From Prostheceraeus crozeri (taxonomy: Eukaryota; Platyhelminthes; Polycladida; Euryleptidae), in assembly GCA_907163375.1 (NCBI GenBank), contig CAJQUW010014744.1, positions 1 through 64,000 on the forward strand: 64,000 nucleotides of DNA, read 5' to 3'. Numbering within the stretch: the first letter of the stretch is position 1; every line of letters starts with the position of its first letter. The notes beneath the pieces are model-generated. The model was given only the letters and a program-made list of their open reading frames with translations. It was not told where the DNA came from and searched no databases. Positions 10,080 to 22,394 of the stretch are shown here, in pieces. The position numbers and the translations under genes were made by a program.

Positions 10080-12850
10080 TGCTGACGACTGGCTATTGTT
10101 TTATTTGTTTTAACGTTGTTTTTTTTATCGCTTACTGCCCTAGTGTGATGAATGGACTGTGTCCGTTACTGGTCTCCATGGGGTTGACATTGTGATTACT
10201 AAGTGTCTATTTATATATAAGTTCCTAATCAATCGAGCCTGAAACTTTGACCAAGGAGATCACTTGTTAAGCGGCCTTGTACAATCTCGTACACTTAAGG
10301 GTGAAGTCCAGCCCGTATAGCGCTATGTTATGGACCCCCGGGAAGGTCCGCCCGGCACGCAATCAGATCCGTCAAGTCTTTGTGCTTAAAGACCTTCATG
10401 CATTCATGCATTTGTCGAGGATCACAAGTCAGAGGACCATTAGGGGTAAGGTCCAGCCCCGCTTTAGAAGCGATGATTGAAAAATGGACTAGTGGGAAGG
10501 TCCTCCACACCAATCTCGTCAAGTTTGGCTCTAAAATGTAGTCCTAGGATAGTCAAAAGTTTGACGCGCCTTGAACGTTTAATGTCTGCCGGTGGGAACG
10601 CACCACCTGTCCTCTTAAGGACAAACCTTAAGTCTTATTAACTATAAGTTTATTAAAATTATGAAACATGTAGACATCGTTATGGGAATGTCCCAGCTTC
10701 ATTTGTTCATTGATCAAATTCTACCCATGCGTAGTTTAATGAAAACCATTTACTTGCTGCATCGTCGCAAATGTGTTGTTCCCTTTTCCTAAAAATTACT
10801 GATACGGTGTAAAATACGATTATAATATTATTTCGGTACGTATGACATCAGTAACTGTGAAAAATAGTGCATCAAATTATTAAAATCTGAAGACTCAAGC
10901 GTCTTTCTGCAATATGTTGGAAAAAGCATTTTAAATTCATACTACATGTACCTCCAAAACTTACATTATGAATGCGTGGACTAATAATATATTTTGAAAA
11001 CTTTATCAAGCAGTTTTCGGGAAAATATTTGAACCATTCGGTAATAGCATATTATAAACCTGCATGAGACATATTTGGACTGTCCTGGCTGACCTATAAG
11101 ACTTTAAATTGATAAAGACGAACAATGACATCTGTTTTAAGTCAATAACTGCTGCACAGCGATAAGAAAGGAGATCGATGGATTTGTCAGACATTCTCCT
11201 TTCTTGGAAAAAATGTCAAAATCACATTTGCAGAAGTCGGTTTTCAATTTCCTTCTCACAATCCCTTCTCAACCACGCCTTCAAGGCGTCATGCTTGCGC
11301 CAGTGATAAGTGAAAACCACTTACATCTTCAACGAATCGGCTGAGTTCTGCGCTTCATTTGATACGGTTCCACGAAGCGGAACACAGCATGCGTCGGTGC
11401 TTTTCTTGGGTAGTATCCAAGCTGCACCAGATTCGGTCTCAAGGGATTTTGTGTACCGCAGATAAATATCTTTCTTCTCCTCGCCAGTTATATGACACGC
11501 ATCCTGCCAGCAATGTCAAATTCACGTTTGAATCTCATGAGATGAACAAAATATATTGAATTTTGTAAACAGATAGGAATTGAGAATAAACAACTTTACA
11601 AAGGTTAATCAGACGATTTGAAACTGTTTGGAGACTTTAAAAAATATGTTTTTATATTTTCAGTAAATTTTCACTTGGTCAATCATGAGGATGTAATTCT
11701 TAAAATTCACCGTGAGATTTAGGGTTATTTTAGTAGTGTGACATTTGAAAATGTCCCAATTTATCAATTTGAGATGTCTTGCACGAAATCTCGTTATTGT
11801 AGATTTACAGACTGAGCTGTCTCGGCAGCAGCATCTATTCCGGAGAAGTTGGGACCTTGTTCTGATGACAAAGGTCCTTTTACACAATCACACTCTACGG
11901 TTAATTGAAAGGGCTACTTCGATTAGCACTGTCAAGCGCTATGGCATTGTTCATTCATTGATATTTGAAAACTCTGTGAACATTTATTGCAAAACTAATA
12001 ATTGATTTATGGACATTGTTTTTTCATTCACCACTTCACAGCATTGAATATTAGCTAAACATATTGATTCATAAAAAAAAGGATCAGTCCTAAACATGAA
12101 CTCAAATTCAAGTTACCGCATTGACTATTACACATATTTTCTAACTTTCTTGATTATCTTAGGTTATAGCTTCCCGCTGTCAATCTGTGTATCAAATAAT
12201 ACTGATGAGCTTGTCATTTATTTCATCTCAAATGCATTGCAAGGCGTGTTTCTGAATTTCTCCACAAATGTGGTCTGAGTCACACTACTGAAAACCGGCC
12301 AATTTGAAGTGAAACAACATTGTTTTCAAAGTCAAGGGTCAAGAATACAATTCTAGCCACTAATTGATTCGGCAACTGCTTACACTGTTTCTTGATGAAT
12401 GAAGAGCCTCCTGATCAGCTCATTACCGCAGTGTAGGCTGATTTAATCATTTACGAAGGTGGCATGTGAAAGTTGATGATGGAAACCTATCAAAAGCACT
12501 AAGTGTAGGCCTACATAAGTCAATAGCTTGTGTCAAATAGATAAAGGCCTCAGACTATTGCGCGTTTTTCTAAATGTTTGCACTGCACTTCAAGAACATT
12601 TTAATTATTTCGGGCCATGTTGAAATGTTCTACCTTATCAGAGTCAGAGCCAGTGAAGATTTGTTATGACAGCGAAGAGCTAGCGGATTTGAATTTCAAA
12701 TGTATTATGCTTGCCTCAATTCATCAGTTGTCGTCAATTCAATAACTTTCTCTTCTTCAGCATTTCTCAGAGTCCTACAGTATTGGATTGATTGATTTTT
12801 GCATTGAATTTGATTAAATTGATTTTCTATTCTTTCACTATTATTTTCTA
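10080..12850. other. Non-coding stretch
   Basis: No supported gene. The part 10195-10620 is less AT-rich and contains repeated words (GGTCCAGCCC/GGTCCGCCCG, AAGTCTTTGTGC), so it may be the untranslated 3' end of the RT element upstream. Nothing was recognised from 10620 to 12850. Confidence 0.4.
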
Positions 12851-12851
12851 T

Positions 12852-13165
12852 TTCTTCACTGTTGATCCCGCGTTGTTGCTGGGTCCGCTCTCTTGGTTCG
12901 TTGTCTCCGCTTCTGTCAGTTATGGACTTAGTCCGGATGAAGATCTGTCGCTATCAGGTCCTGATGAGTGCCGTCGATCCATCTCCGCTTCGGCCAGCCT
13001 CTTGGTCTTCCCCCAGGGACGCTCATGGCTGTTGTTTCTTCGCTGGCACCCAGGAGATGACCGCACCATCTCAGTCAGCATTCTCGCATTGCGCCGTAAC
13101 ATTCCGTATGTCCTCGTCATGGATGTGGTCGATCTTTATCTTTGTCTCCATGACGAAAGACATTT
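12852..13165 (-). pseudogene. LINE ORF2 C-terminus, RTE-like, broken
   Basis: The minus strand encodes, in pieces, the end of a non-LTR ORF2: DHIHDEDIR and TAQCENAD, then after a frame break LRWCGHLLGASEETTAM, GRPRGWPKRRWIDG, and after two stops QKRRQRTKRADPATTRDQQ and a terminal stop. The signature R-GRP-x-RW-D followed by W-R-ADPATTRD at the extreme end is well known from RTE/BovB-like and related LINE ORF2 proteins. A CTGACTGA duplication explains the first frame break. The patch is clearly more GC-rich than its surroundings. A dead, 5'-truncated copy. Confidence 0.8.
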
Positions 13166-15387
13166 TATATTCGTTAAATTGTTGATATTAAAGGATGATG
13201 TTCCTCTCCGCTGTCAGTTTAGCTTAATTTATTCAAGCAGTCGATATACCTCAGGTTCAGACAGCATGCGGACAAATTGAGCGAAAAGGTTTAGTTTTAG
13301 CCTTTTTATGTCAAAGTGATTCTGCACATGGAGAAAGCGGGGCATTATTGTTGCGAGTACCGCCTATTTCAAAGATGTTGCCATTTCAAATTCATTATAG
13401 AAAAAATCTAAACATGATGAATGATGATGTTATCTTCAACAATATTTAATAATTCTAAATTCACCATTTGCATTTTGTTACATGAGTTTTCAAAAACATT
13501 TGAAGAAAGCATCGAGAGATAAATCCACTAGTGACAGATCAATCATCCATTCGATTGTTTTTCATCTTCGGTAAAGTTAAGGTCTAATTCTGTGCAATAA
13601 TTCACTTCACCACATAAAAATAGACTTGCGCAGAATGTTTCATTGTTTTTCAGTTTTCTATAAAACTACAAACTCCCTACTTACCGCAGAGATCCTGAAA
13701 GTTATCGGTGTCTCTCATGTAGCGTTGTAGAAGCAGCAGAGAAGACATGCCATCGTCTACTGTAAATGATTAACATAAGTCGACATGTCCTCCGAGACTC
13801 ACTTTCTGTAAAAGAACTCTAACTGTACGAAATCGTCTAACCACAGTGCCTCTTTTCTGGAACAACAACTCGACTGATTGTCGTTCATTAGCATTTCCCG
13901 ATCTCTTTATGCAGTGACAGTCTAATCTAACATTCTTGTACTTCTGCGGTCATTTTGTTGTCATTTTCTTATCTCAGACTTCCGACAGACCCGCATTCTT
14001 ACAAAGTAACTGCAATGCTCAATAGTAGTAGTATCTTCAACACGTTATTTTGTTCAATGTAATCTAAAAATAAAAGCGTCTTCCTAAACGAAAATTGTAC
14101 GAAATACATCGAAGCCAGACAGATGTATTGTTTCACTTTACAAGACATACATGTATATAAGTCGAAGGCCATTTATTGCAGCCTTTTATTTGATCCCCAT
14201 TTAAAAATCCCAAAGTCCCAATTTGGTACAAAGCCTCCCCTATGGGAGTTCATTCCATAGAGACAAGTATTCAGGGGATCATGCTACCACTAAATTCAAA
14301 GGACTTTGTCTCTAATACAAGTGTGCGCAGAACTGTAAAGAATAGAATGATGAAACCTGGTATTCCGTGAGAAGTTATTGAAAAAAAAGCTGGTCGCATC
14401 AGCGAAAGAGCTGACATGGCATACGTCGAAGAGGGGGCATATGAGAAGGAAATGCAGCTCCGGTATGATAAATGAACAAAAAATGTCAAGAAGGACAATA
14501 CTGAAATCACCGGTCACTGAGATGTATCCTTCTACTAGCAATCGCGTGAATGAATGCAGTCCAGAAGCTGCAAGGATAAAGATGAGATTATCAACATCTT
14601 GAGGTGAAATTGACATTGACGTGTGATATCTTGACTCCTGACTTTTGCTTGTTCATGTCGTAATTTATTGCAATGCATACATGCTAGCTATAATTTCATA
14701 AAATTTATAGTTTTCTTTTGCGGAGAGTACGAGTACATGAATCCTCCGCGAAATAACCATGATATCTCCTAGATGTCAATGGATACGTATATAATATTGC
14801 ACTGATATCAGGAGAATACCCACTCAGATTATCCGAATTGAAATATCTATTGCTCCAAAGCGAAGCTGAGGACAAGTAGATATTTCTATGAGGACAATCT
14901 ATCGGTGAGTGTTCTCCAGATATCTGTACAATATAATAATGTATTAACCGACCATAGACCAAACTATCACAAACCCATGACCAAAAACATGTTTCTTCAT
15001 GTCTATGAGGTATTTCTTCTAGGAGAAATACCCGCTCAGAATCTCCGATTGAAAACAATAGGATTACCATAGCACAGGTAAATCCATGCGCTTAGAAGTA
15101 GATAGTTGTGGAATCTATGTTATTATCAATTTCTATGTCGATGCGACTGCATTGTATCTCAAGCATTACATCTTTCAATAGCTTGTCAAATCTTGCCAAG
15201 ATGTCGTGGGAATTCCCACATGGCGCGGTGGGAAAGTGGGAATAGATTCCTGCCTATGGGAATTCCCATGTGTTGAAGTTCTCTGGAACACATGTGATAT
15301 GCAAGTTAAAATCCATCAAATGCGCTGCATTGCTGCCAAAGGTAACATTTAAACATTTTTCCACTCTAAATATCTAAAGAGAATGCC
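13166..15387. other. Non-coding stretch
   Basis: No supported gene. A 121-codon minus frame at 14705-15070 lacks any recognisable motif and shows no coding signature. At 15205-15275 GTGGGAATTCCCAC-like palindromes and their partner TGGGAATTCCCA form a foldback-prone patch just before the 79-bp array. Confidence 0.4.
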
Positions 15388-15477
15388 TCAGCCACACCGA
15401 CCGTACTCGCCTGACCCAGGAATTGAGCCGAACTCCTCGGGGGAGACGAGCTCGCACCTTCTTCACCAGGCCATGCT
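15388..15477 (-). repeat. Inverted single copy of the 79-bp unit
   Basis: Read on the minus strand this is one diverged copy of the 79-bp unit (TGGCCTGGTGAAGAAGGTGC, then TTCGGCTCAATTCC). It meets the main array head to head at about 15477, so the array begins with a short inverted repeat. Confidence 0.9.
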
Positions 15478-17165
15478 GATTCCTGGGTCAGGAGAGTGCG
15501 GTCGGCGTGGCTGAGTGAAGAAGGTGCGAGCTCGTCTCCACCTCGGACTTCGGGTCGATTCCTGGGTCAGGAGAGTGCGGTCGGCGTGGCTGAGTGAAGA
15601 AGGTGCGAGCTCGTCTCCACCGCGGACATGGGTTCGATGCCTGGATCAGGCGAGTGCTGTCGGCGTGGCTGAGTGAAGAAGGTGCGAGCTCGTCTCCACC
15701 TCGGACTTCATTTCGATTCCTGGGTCAGGCGAGTGCGGTCGGCGTGGCCTAGTGAAGAAGGTGCGAGCTCGTCTCCACCGCGGACTTCGGGTCGATTCCT
15801 GGGTCAGGCGAGTGCGGTCGGCGTGGCCTAGTGAAAAAGGTGCGAGGTCGTCTCCACCTCGGACTTCGGGTCGATTCCTGGGTCAGGCGAGTGCGGTCGG
15901 CGTGGCTGAGTGAAGAAGGTGCGAGCTCGTCTCCACCGCGGACTTCGGTTCAATTCCTGGGTCAGGCGAGTGCGATCGGCGTGGCCTAGTGAAGAAGGTG
16001 CGAGCTCGTCTCCACCGCGGACTTCGGGTCGATTCCTGGGTCAGGCGAGTGCGGTCGGCGTGGCCTAGTGAAAAAGGTGCGAGGTCGTCTCCACCTCGGA
16101 CTTCATTTCGATTCCTGGGTCAGGCGAGTGCGGTCGGCGTGGCCTAGTGAAGAAGGTGCGAGCTCGTCTCCACCGCGGACTTCGGGTCGATTCCTGGGTC
16201 AGGCGAGTGCGGTCGGCGTGGCCTAGTGAAAAAGGTGCGAGGTCGTCTCCACCTCGGACTTCGGGTCGATTCCTGGGTCAGGCGAGTGCGGTCGGCGTGG
16301 CTGAGTGAAGAAGGTGCGAGCTCGTCTCCACCGCGGAGTTGGGCTCGATTCCTGGGTCAGGCGAGTGCGGTCAGCGTGGCCTAGTGAAGAAGGTGCGAGC
16401 TCGTCTCCACCGCGGACTTCGGGTCGATTCCTGGGTCAGGCGAGTGCGGTCGGCGTGGCCTAGTGAAGAAGGTGTGAGCTCGTCTCCACCTCGGACTTCG
16501 GTTCGATGCCTGGGTCAGGCGAGTGCGGTCGGCGTGGCCTAGTGAAGAAGGTGAGAGCTCGTCTCCACCGCGGACTTCGGGTCGATTCCTGGGTCAGGCG
16601 AGTGCGGTCGGCGTGGCCCAGTGAAGAAGGTGCGAGCTCGTCTCCACCTCGGACTTCGGTTCGATGCCTGGGTCAGGCGAGTGCGGTCAGCGTGGCCTAG
16701 TGAAGAAGGTGCGAGGTCGTCTCCACCTCGGACTTCGGGTCGATTCCTGGGTCAGGCGAGTGCGGTCGGCGTGGCCCAGTGAAGAAGGTACGACCTCGTC
16801 TCCACCTCGGACTTCGGTTCGATTCCTGGGTCAGGCGAGTGCGGTCGGCGTGGCCTAGTGAAGAAGGTGCGAGCTCGTCTCCACCTATGACTTCGGGTCG
16901 ATTCCTGGGTCAGGCGAGTGCGGTCGGCGTGGCCTAGTGAAGAAGGTGCGAGCTCGTCTCCACCTCGGACTTCGGTTCGATGCCTGGGTCAGGCGAGTGC
17001 GGTCGGCGTGGCCTAGTGAAGAAGGTGAGAGCTGGTCTCCACCGCGGACTTCGGGTCGATTCCTGGGTCAGGCGAGTGCGGTCGGTGTGGCTGAGTGAAG
17101 AAGGTGCGAGCTCGTCTCCACCTCGGACTTCATTTCGATGCCTGGGTCAGGCGAGTGCTGTCAGG
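15478..17165 (+). repeat. 79-bp tandem array with tRNA-like A and B boxes
   Basis: Twenty-one complete 79-bp units (starts 15478, 15557 and so on to 17058) plus a partial one from 17137. Each contains TGGCCTAGTG or TGGCTGAGTG (a good Pol III A-box match) and, 45 bases later, GGGTCGATTCC or GGTTCGATTCC (B-box match). The spacing equals that of a tRNA gene. The acceptor and anticodon arms do not pair properly, so these are not tRNA genes. Two unit types alternate irregularly (CACCTCGGACTT and CACCGCGGACTT). Because 79 is not a multiple of three, the short frames across the array change every unit and are not coding. The sequence after the array recurs alone near 61.57 kb. Confidence 0.95.
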
Positions 17166-17275
17166 GAATCAAGGGTGTTGGTGTCTTGTATTGACTAAAT
17201 AGTTGTCATTCGCTTGAGACATTCAATGTACTGCGGCAGACCGTTGTTGCCAATTTTTCCACTTTGCATCTGTAA
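17166..17275 (+). repeat. Body of the dispersed repeat behind the 79-bp array
   Basis: From AATCAAGGGTGTTGGTGTCT (about 17167) through the CAGACC/TGTTG words near 17250 this segment matches 61582-61690. At both sites it follows the GTCAGGCGAGTGC end of the 79-bp unit. This is the body of a tRNA-related SINE-like repeat whose head has been amplified here. Confidence 0.8.
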
Positions 17276-17354
17276 CTGCCTCAAGACCACTATGCTCCAG
17301 TTTCCTTGCATTAATGGCAACAATACTGAAATGTATCTTCACTCCACAAGCCCC

Positions 17355-17687
17355 TCATAAGACATTATTCGATACAACCGTGTTCGTGTGCATATTTGCA
17401 GGAAGTAAATTTTGCAGTTTCAAATTGCTTTCGTAGCTGTTCAATTCATAGAGAAAGATGGTCGCATTTTTCTCACCTTTGAAATCAATTATCGTTAAGT
17501 TTCCTTTTATTGAGTGCAATTTGCTCAGCGGCACCTTCTTTACGACAAATCTCGTGAATTTCCTGTATTCAAGCGCCGATTCAAACATCTCATCGTATCC
17601 ATTTGAAATTAACTTCAACGTTTGATCTGAGAAATCGCTACGATATTCAAAGAGAATCGTCACAATCTCAAAAAGCGCTGGTTTCAC
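17355..17687 (-). CDS. Unassigned open frame, coding-like, no start
   Basis: A 110-codon minus-strand frame whose codons favour purine first positions as real exons do. Residues include VTILFEYRSDFS, ESALEYRKFTRFVVKKVPLS and GNLTIIDFKGEKNATIFLYE. No family was recognised. It has no in-frame ATG at its head (an alternative GTG would be needed) and a stop lies just upstream, so it may be an exon or a fragment. It sits 190 bases beyond the 79-bp array. A chance frame cannot be excluded. Confidence 0.3.
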   Translation of the reverse strand: MKPALFEIVTILFEYRSDFSDQTLKLISNGYDEMFESALEYRKFTRFVVKKVPLSKLHSIKGNLTIIDFKGEKNATIFLYELNSYESNLKLQNLLPANMHTNTVVSNNVL

Positions 17688-17689
17688 GA

Positions 17690-18312
17690 GCCGAGAATGT
17701 TGTTACTTTGCATATCATCTTGAGTTCGCGGCAATTAATAATAAACATCCATTTGAGAGCTAACCTGTGTTATCAAGATGAAGTAACCTCAATTCACCCT
17801 CATTAAATAATTTTCTTCAACACACATGTGTATTGGTAACTCATGAAAGAGCTGGAAAAGAATCGTTAGTTCGGCGCCAGTCGTTTTGCATCATAAAAAG
17901 TTACTCCTTTCTAATTGATCAATCTTTTATAGGATGTTTTCACATCATAAGTAACAGTATCTACTTAGAACGACGGGGAAACAGACTCAGCAATCGGTCT
18001 TTAAGGCACTATGAACACGCGAATCGTTTTCAATATTTTGCTGAGTCGTCGAATGTATAATTTCACTTCAATGTGTTCCAATTGCGCACTAACCAAATCG
18101 TTTCGACAGTGCAAAGAGTACTGCAAAAAAGCGACTTCACTGTCATTCAAATGAAAATTTTTCTAACGAGTCGTTACCAGAAAATGTCAGACATCATAAA
18201 AAACTTTCAAACGGAGAACTATTAATCCTGCGCAAAGTAAAGACTCCATATAGCCTTCTTGAGAAGCAGTCAGAACAAAATGCTTCAAGGGTGAGAGAAG
18301 CTAATACGGACT
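17690..18312. other. Spacer between two tandem arrays
   Basis: AT-rich sequence with no recognised gene or repeat. Confidence 0.5.
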
Positions 18313-19538
18313 GATATTCAAGTGACACGTGAATGATGATTAAATGAACAGTGGATGTTAATCAAGTGACACGTGGGTTACAATCAAGTGACCCGTAGGT
18401 GATAATCAAGTGACACGTGGGTTACAATCAAGCGACACGTGAGTGATAATCAAGTGACACGTGGGTGATGATCAAATGAACATTGGGTGATAATCAAGTG
18501 ACACGTGGGTTACAATCAAGCGACACGTGAGTGATAATCAAGTGACACGTGGGTGATGATCAAATGAACATTGGGTAATAATCAAGTGACACGTGGGTTA
18601 CAATCAAGCGACACGTGAGTGATAATCAAGTGACACGTGGGTGATGATCAAGTGACACGTGGGTTGCAATCAAGCGACACGTGAGTGATAATCAAGTGAC
18701 ACGTGGGTGATAATCAAATGAACAGTGGGTGTTAATCAAGTGAATCGCGGGTGACAATCAAGTGACACGTGGGTGATGATCAAGTGACACGTGAGTGATA
18801 ATCATGTGACCCGTAGGTGATGATCAAGTGACACGTGGGTTACAATCAAGTGACACGTGGGTTACAATCAAGTGACCCGTAGGTGATAATCAAGTGACAC
18901 GTTGGTTACAATCAAGTGACACGTGGGTTAAAATCAAGTGACACGTGGGTTACAATCAAGTGACACGTGGGTTACAATCAAGTGACACGTGGGTTACAAT
19001 CAAGTGACCCGTAGGTGATAATCAAGTGACACGTGGGTTACAATCAAGCGACACGTGAGTGATAATCAAGTGACACGTGGGTGATGATCAAGTGACACGT
19101 GGGTTGCAATCAAGTGAATCGCGGGTGATGATCAAGTGACACGTGGGTGATGATCAAATGAACATTGGGTGATAATCAAGTGACACGTGGGTGATGATCA
19201 AGTGAATCGCGGGTGACAATCAAGTGACACGTGGCTGATGATCAAATGAACATTGGGTGATAATCAAGTGACACGTGGGTGATGATCAAATAAACATTGG
19301 GTGATAATCAAGTGACACGTGCGTTACAATCAAGTGACCCGTGGGTGATAATCAAGTGAATCGCGGGTGACAATCAAGTGACACGTGGGTGACAATCAAG
19401 TGACACGTGGGTTACAATCAAGTGACCCGTGGGTGATAATCAAGTGAATCGCGGGTGACAATCAAATGACACGTGGGTGATAATCAAGTGACACGTGGGT
19501 TACAATCAAGTGACCCGTGGGTGATAAATCAGGTGACT
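18313..19538. repeat. 22-bp minisatellite carrying CACGTG E-boxes
   Basis: About 55 tandem 22-bp units with consensus near ATAATCAAGTGACACGTGGG plus two bases. Most units contain the palindrome CACGTG (E-box); others have diverged to CCCGTAGG, AATCGCGGG or AACATTGGG forms. Variants recur in fixed order: a four-unit, 88-bp block (GTGGGTTAC, GTGAGTGAT, GTGGGTGATGAT, ATTGGGTGAT) repeats about three times near 18400-18650, showing higher-order amplification. No coding capacity. Confidence 0.96.
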
Positions 19539-20479
19539 CTAAAGTGCCGAGTTAGATGAATTTATAAAGAAACAGTTGAAACAGTTATACAAAGCAGTTG
19601 AATAAAAAATTGAAGACTCAATTAGGTTAATGTTTTTTTGGATGCAAGAGAACCAGGAGAGAATCTATAGTGACGTGCTTGCGGGCGAATGTCAAGCACC
19701 TACCATCTTCGAATTCACACTTAGATATGTCATGCATTTTGTTTGTCAATTAAAGAAGCAGATATAAAATTTTAGTGACCAAACAACATCGTTTGGTCAT
19801 GATATATGCAGGTTGAGAGTCAACTAGTCATCGTTATTTATAGGAGCAAGGTGGCCATCCATGCGCTGCATGTTTCAGGTTTTCATGACAATCTGATGTG
19901 AACAGTGTTCACACGATGCATTTTACCCAATATACCACAAGATAAGAAATTATCAAAATTTGAGATCATTCAACATGGAATATGACACCGAAGAGGGAGA
20001 CAAACTTCTCTTCCTCAAATTATTGGAAGACAAGTCAAATTACTTTCTCTTTAGAAGTGTACAAGTATGTGATACTTACGTACATATATCAGCATTCAAC
20101 TTTTCATGAATAAGTTGATGTACTCATTTTGCTGTAAAGTTATCAACAATTCTTGGAATACATTGTTCAGAAGTTATGACAAGAATAGTGATATGTCCGT
20201 TTCCAAATCTTTTGAGTTTTCAAAATGCTGCAAAATGACAGAGTATACACTTAAATCATCTTTACCCTCATCAAACTTTTGTAAATGAGCTTTCACTTCG
20301 AAATGATATCTGCTGTCTCAAACACCGATCTCTCCCATACCCCCGTTGTACACTCTTCCATGCCATGCAACTTGAAATGCTAGCTGCTCTGGACATGTTG
20401 ATTCGATAAAAAGATTGGAATTATTTGATCACCAACTGAGACCCAATACAGTGGGAAGGATTGTTAAGATCTGTCATCA
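19539..20479. other. Non-coding stretch
   Basis: No supported gene or repeat; a 60-codon frame at 20106 has no features of a real exon. Confidence 0.5.
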
Positions 20480-20840
20480 GTACAATTAACGGAATTAGAT
20501 GGCTTAACTCTTTCAGTTTACTACAAGTGAAGACATTCAAAAGGATGGCACATGCTGGAACTTAGTAAGTGGGCAAGAAGGAATCGGAAAAACACTCATG
20601 CGTCGTTTGCGGATTGCTGTGAATTCCTTCAGATTCGAGGAATTTAGATCATTGCGCACAAGTTTTCTCGTTAATGTTGGTCCTTCAGCTTCGTAGTTTA
20701 GAAGTTAGCAAGCATGAGAAATCTAGTTCACTCCATCTCTTCGTATAGGATTCATTCATGAATGGTTCTGTGACAGCGAAGTGTGACATCATAACACGCA
20801 CGCCACTGTCTGATGTCCAGAGCTGTTCATCCTTCACTGA
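20480..20840 (+). repeat. Dispersed repeat R1, copy a
   Basis: Begins near GGAATTAGATGG and contains AAGTGGGCAAGAAGGAAT, CGTTTGCGGATTGCTGTGAA, TTCCTTCAGATTCGAGGAAT and GGTTCTGTGACAGCGAAGTG. The same ordered words occur in 36420-36860 (inverted), 40255-40660 plus 38400-38604 (inverted, split) and 45930-46500. Copies a and b share one 3' half, and copies c and d another, so there are two subfamilies. Superfamily unknown; no terminal repeats were fixed. Confidence 0.85.
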
Positions 20841-22394
20841 GAAGAGGAGAAGGAAGCGACAATAGGTAAGTAATAATTCTCAGTAATTATTTCAAAAGTC
20901 AGCTGATTTTGGAAATTTCAAAACATCACGAAAAATTCACTTATTCAATTAAAGAATTGAACTTTTTGTTGATTTTCAAGCGCATTATGCATTTAATTAG
21001 GAAAATCAACGGCAAAGTGCTTTCAACTCACAGTAAAAATGCTATGTAAGAATGATTGCGTTTGTTGCAAGAATCGTGGTCATTTAATCGATGTCATACT
21101 ACTGAATACCCCATGCTATCAGATATTAGTTTCTACTCTCATATTCACCCCTGGCGCCTGGTTGCAGAGCAGTACATGTAATTCCAAACCAAAGGTATGT
21201 GCTTGCCTGGGTGTCAGTGAGCGTGGGTGCCTGTGCTTTTACGTGCATTTCTGTGTGCGTGTGTCTGATGACACACATCTCTTGTGTGTTCAAATAATAT
21301 TCACAAATTGGACAATGAGAATTTCTCTTTCATTAATACAAAACTTTGAACACTTTCTAGGCTTTTTATTGCGATTAAAATTGCAAATTCAATGTTATTT
21401 ATCGTTGATCGACTTGATGTAAACAAACGATTTACTCCCATCAGCTTCTCGTATTGTTTATTCTCATGTTAGAGTTCAGATGAATTCAGCATTCCACACG
21501 TCAATAAAGTTGACTGCCAATGTTAATTTGTAACAAATTCGATATAAATATCCACACCCTTTGTTTCATCTGGTTTCATGCCTGATAATTCGCAACATCA
21601 ACCAGCATCCAACATTTCTTCACAACCAGTTTTACTGAAAAATGAGCTTCGAACTAGACCACGACTTTCTGTCATGAGACTGAGGATCGTCGACATTTGC
21701 TGTTGTCGGCTACAAATAGGAGAAGAGCATGCATAGTTCCGTAAAAAGAATGACGAGAATGGCATTGCTATTACATGTAACTAACAGACAGAAAATCAAA
21801 TCAGAGATTTTTATTCTTAAAACATTTCTTCTGGCCACCATATTTGCATGTACACATAACAATAACATTCAACAAACTTCATACAAATCTTAATTCTGAA
21901 ATTCATACCTCAAAAAGTACAATGCATAATAAACATAAACATTCATGCTAAGGTAGGGGTTTTGGGGGACTTCTGAGGGGGAAACCCACTCCTGAAAGTT
22001 TCTGGCAGAATTGTGCATACAATTCCATGCAAAAGAAACGAGAATGACATTGCTATCGCATATAACTGACAGATGGAAGAATTATAGCTTGCAGGATACA
22101 GGCATTAAAATGTCAACCTCAATGAGGGTGTCACGCTCTCTGTTATGTACAAGAATTTCTTTTGTGCTTGTATGTCGTTTAATAGTCTTCGCGTACGTCG
22201 CTTTATTAAAAGTGCAGTCAAAGAAGATATTATGATACGGAGGGTAAAAACATCGGGAAATCCCATTTGTTTATGTAGATGTATGCACTTCCGAGCTTGG
22301 TGCACTCAATAAGATAATGATCAGACATTCACTGAATCAGTAAAAATGAGATTTGTCATTTTTATGATTTTGATTGCACTTTTAAGGCGCTATT
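20841..22394. other. Non-coding stretch
   Basis: No supported gene. A strong splice-donor-like AG|GTAAGTAAT lies at about 20865 after a purine-rich stretch, but no convincing exon could be built. A GAATGACGAGAATGGCATTG-like segment near 21750 recurs, diverged, near 22040. Confidence 0.4.

Noticed and set aside
10082-10088. CTGACGA as a hammerhead box
   Set aside because: No helix II or GAAA follows within a usable distance; the nearby GAAACGCG lies upstream, in the wrong order.
12792-13280. 162-codon plus-strand frame as a gene
   Set aside because: It is the antisense shadow of the RTE-like LINE C-terminus on the minus strand.
14705-15070. 121-codon minus-strand frame as a gene
   Set aside because: No motif, no coding-like codon pattern, and it overlaps an area of short inverted words.
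15478-17165. Cluster of true tRNA genes
   Set aside because: A and B boxes are present, but acceptor, anticodon and T stems do not pair, and no plausible anticodon loop forms.
16339-17198. Repeated 64-72 codon proteins starting with similar MPGSGECG/MGSIPGSG segments
   Set aside because: They are translations of the 79-bp array; the unit length is not a multiple of three and the frames close and reopen every second unit.
18313-19538. CRISPR-like array
   Set aside because: Units are contiguous and degenerate with no unique spacers, and the window is animal DNA.
20841-20880. Strong donor AG|GTAAGT as an exon end
   Set aside because: No in-frame upstream exon with a matching acceptor could be supported; it overlaps the edge of repeat R1.
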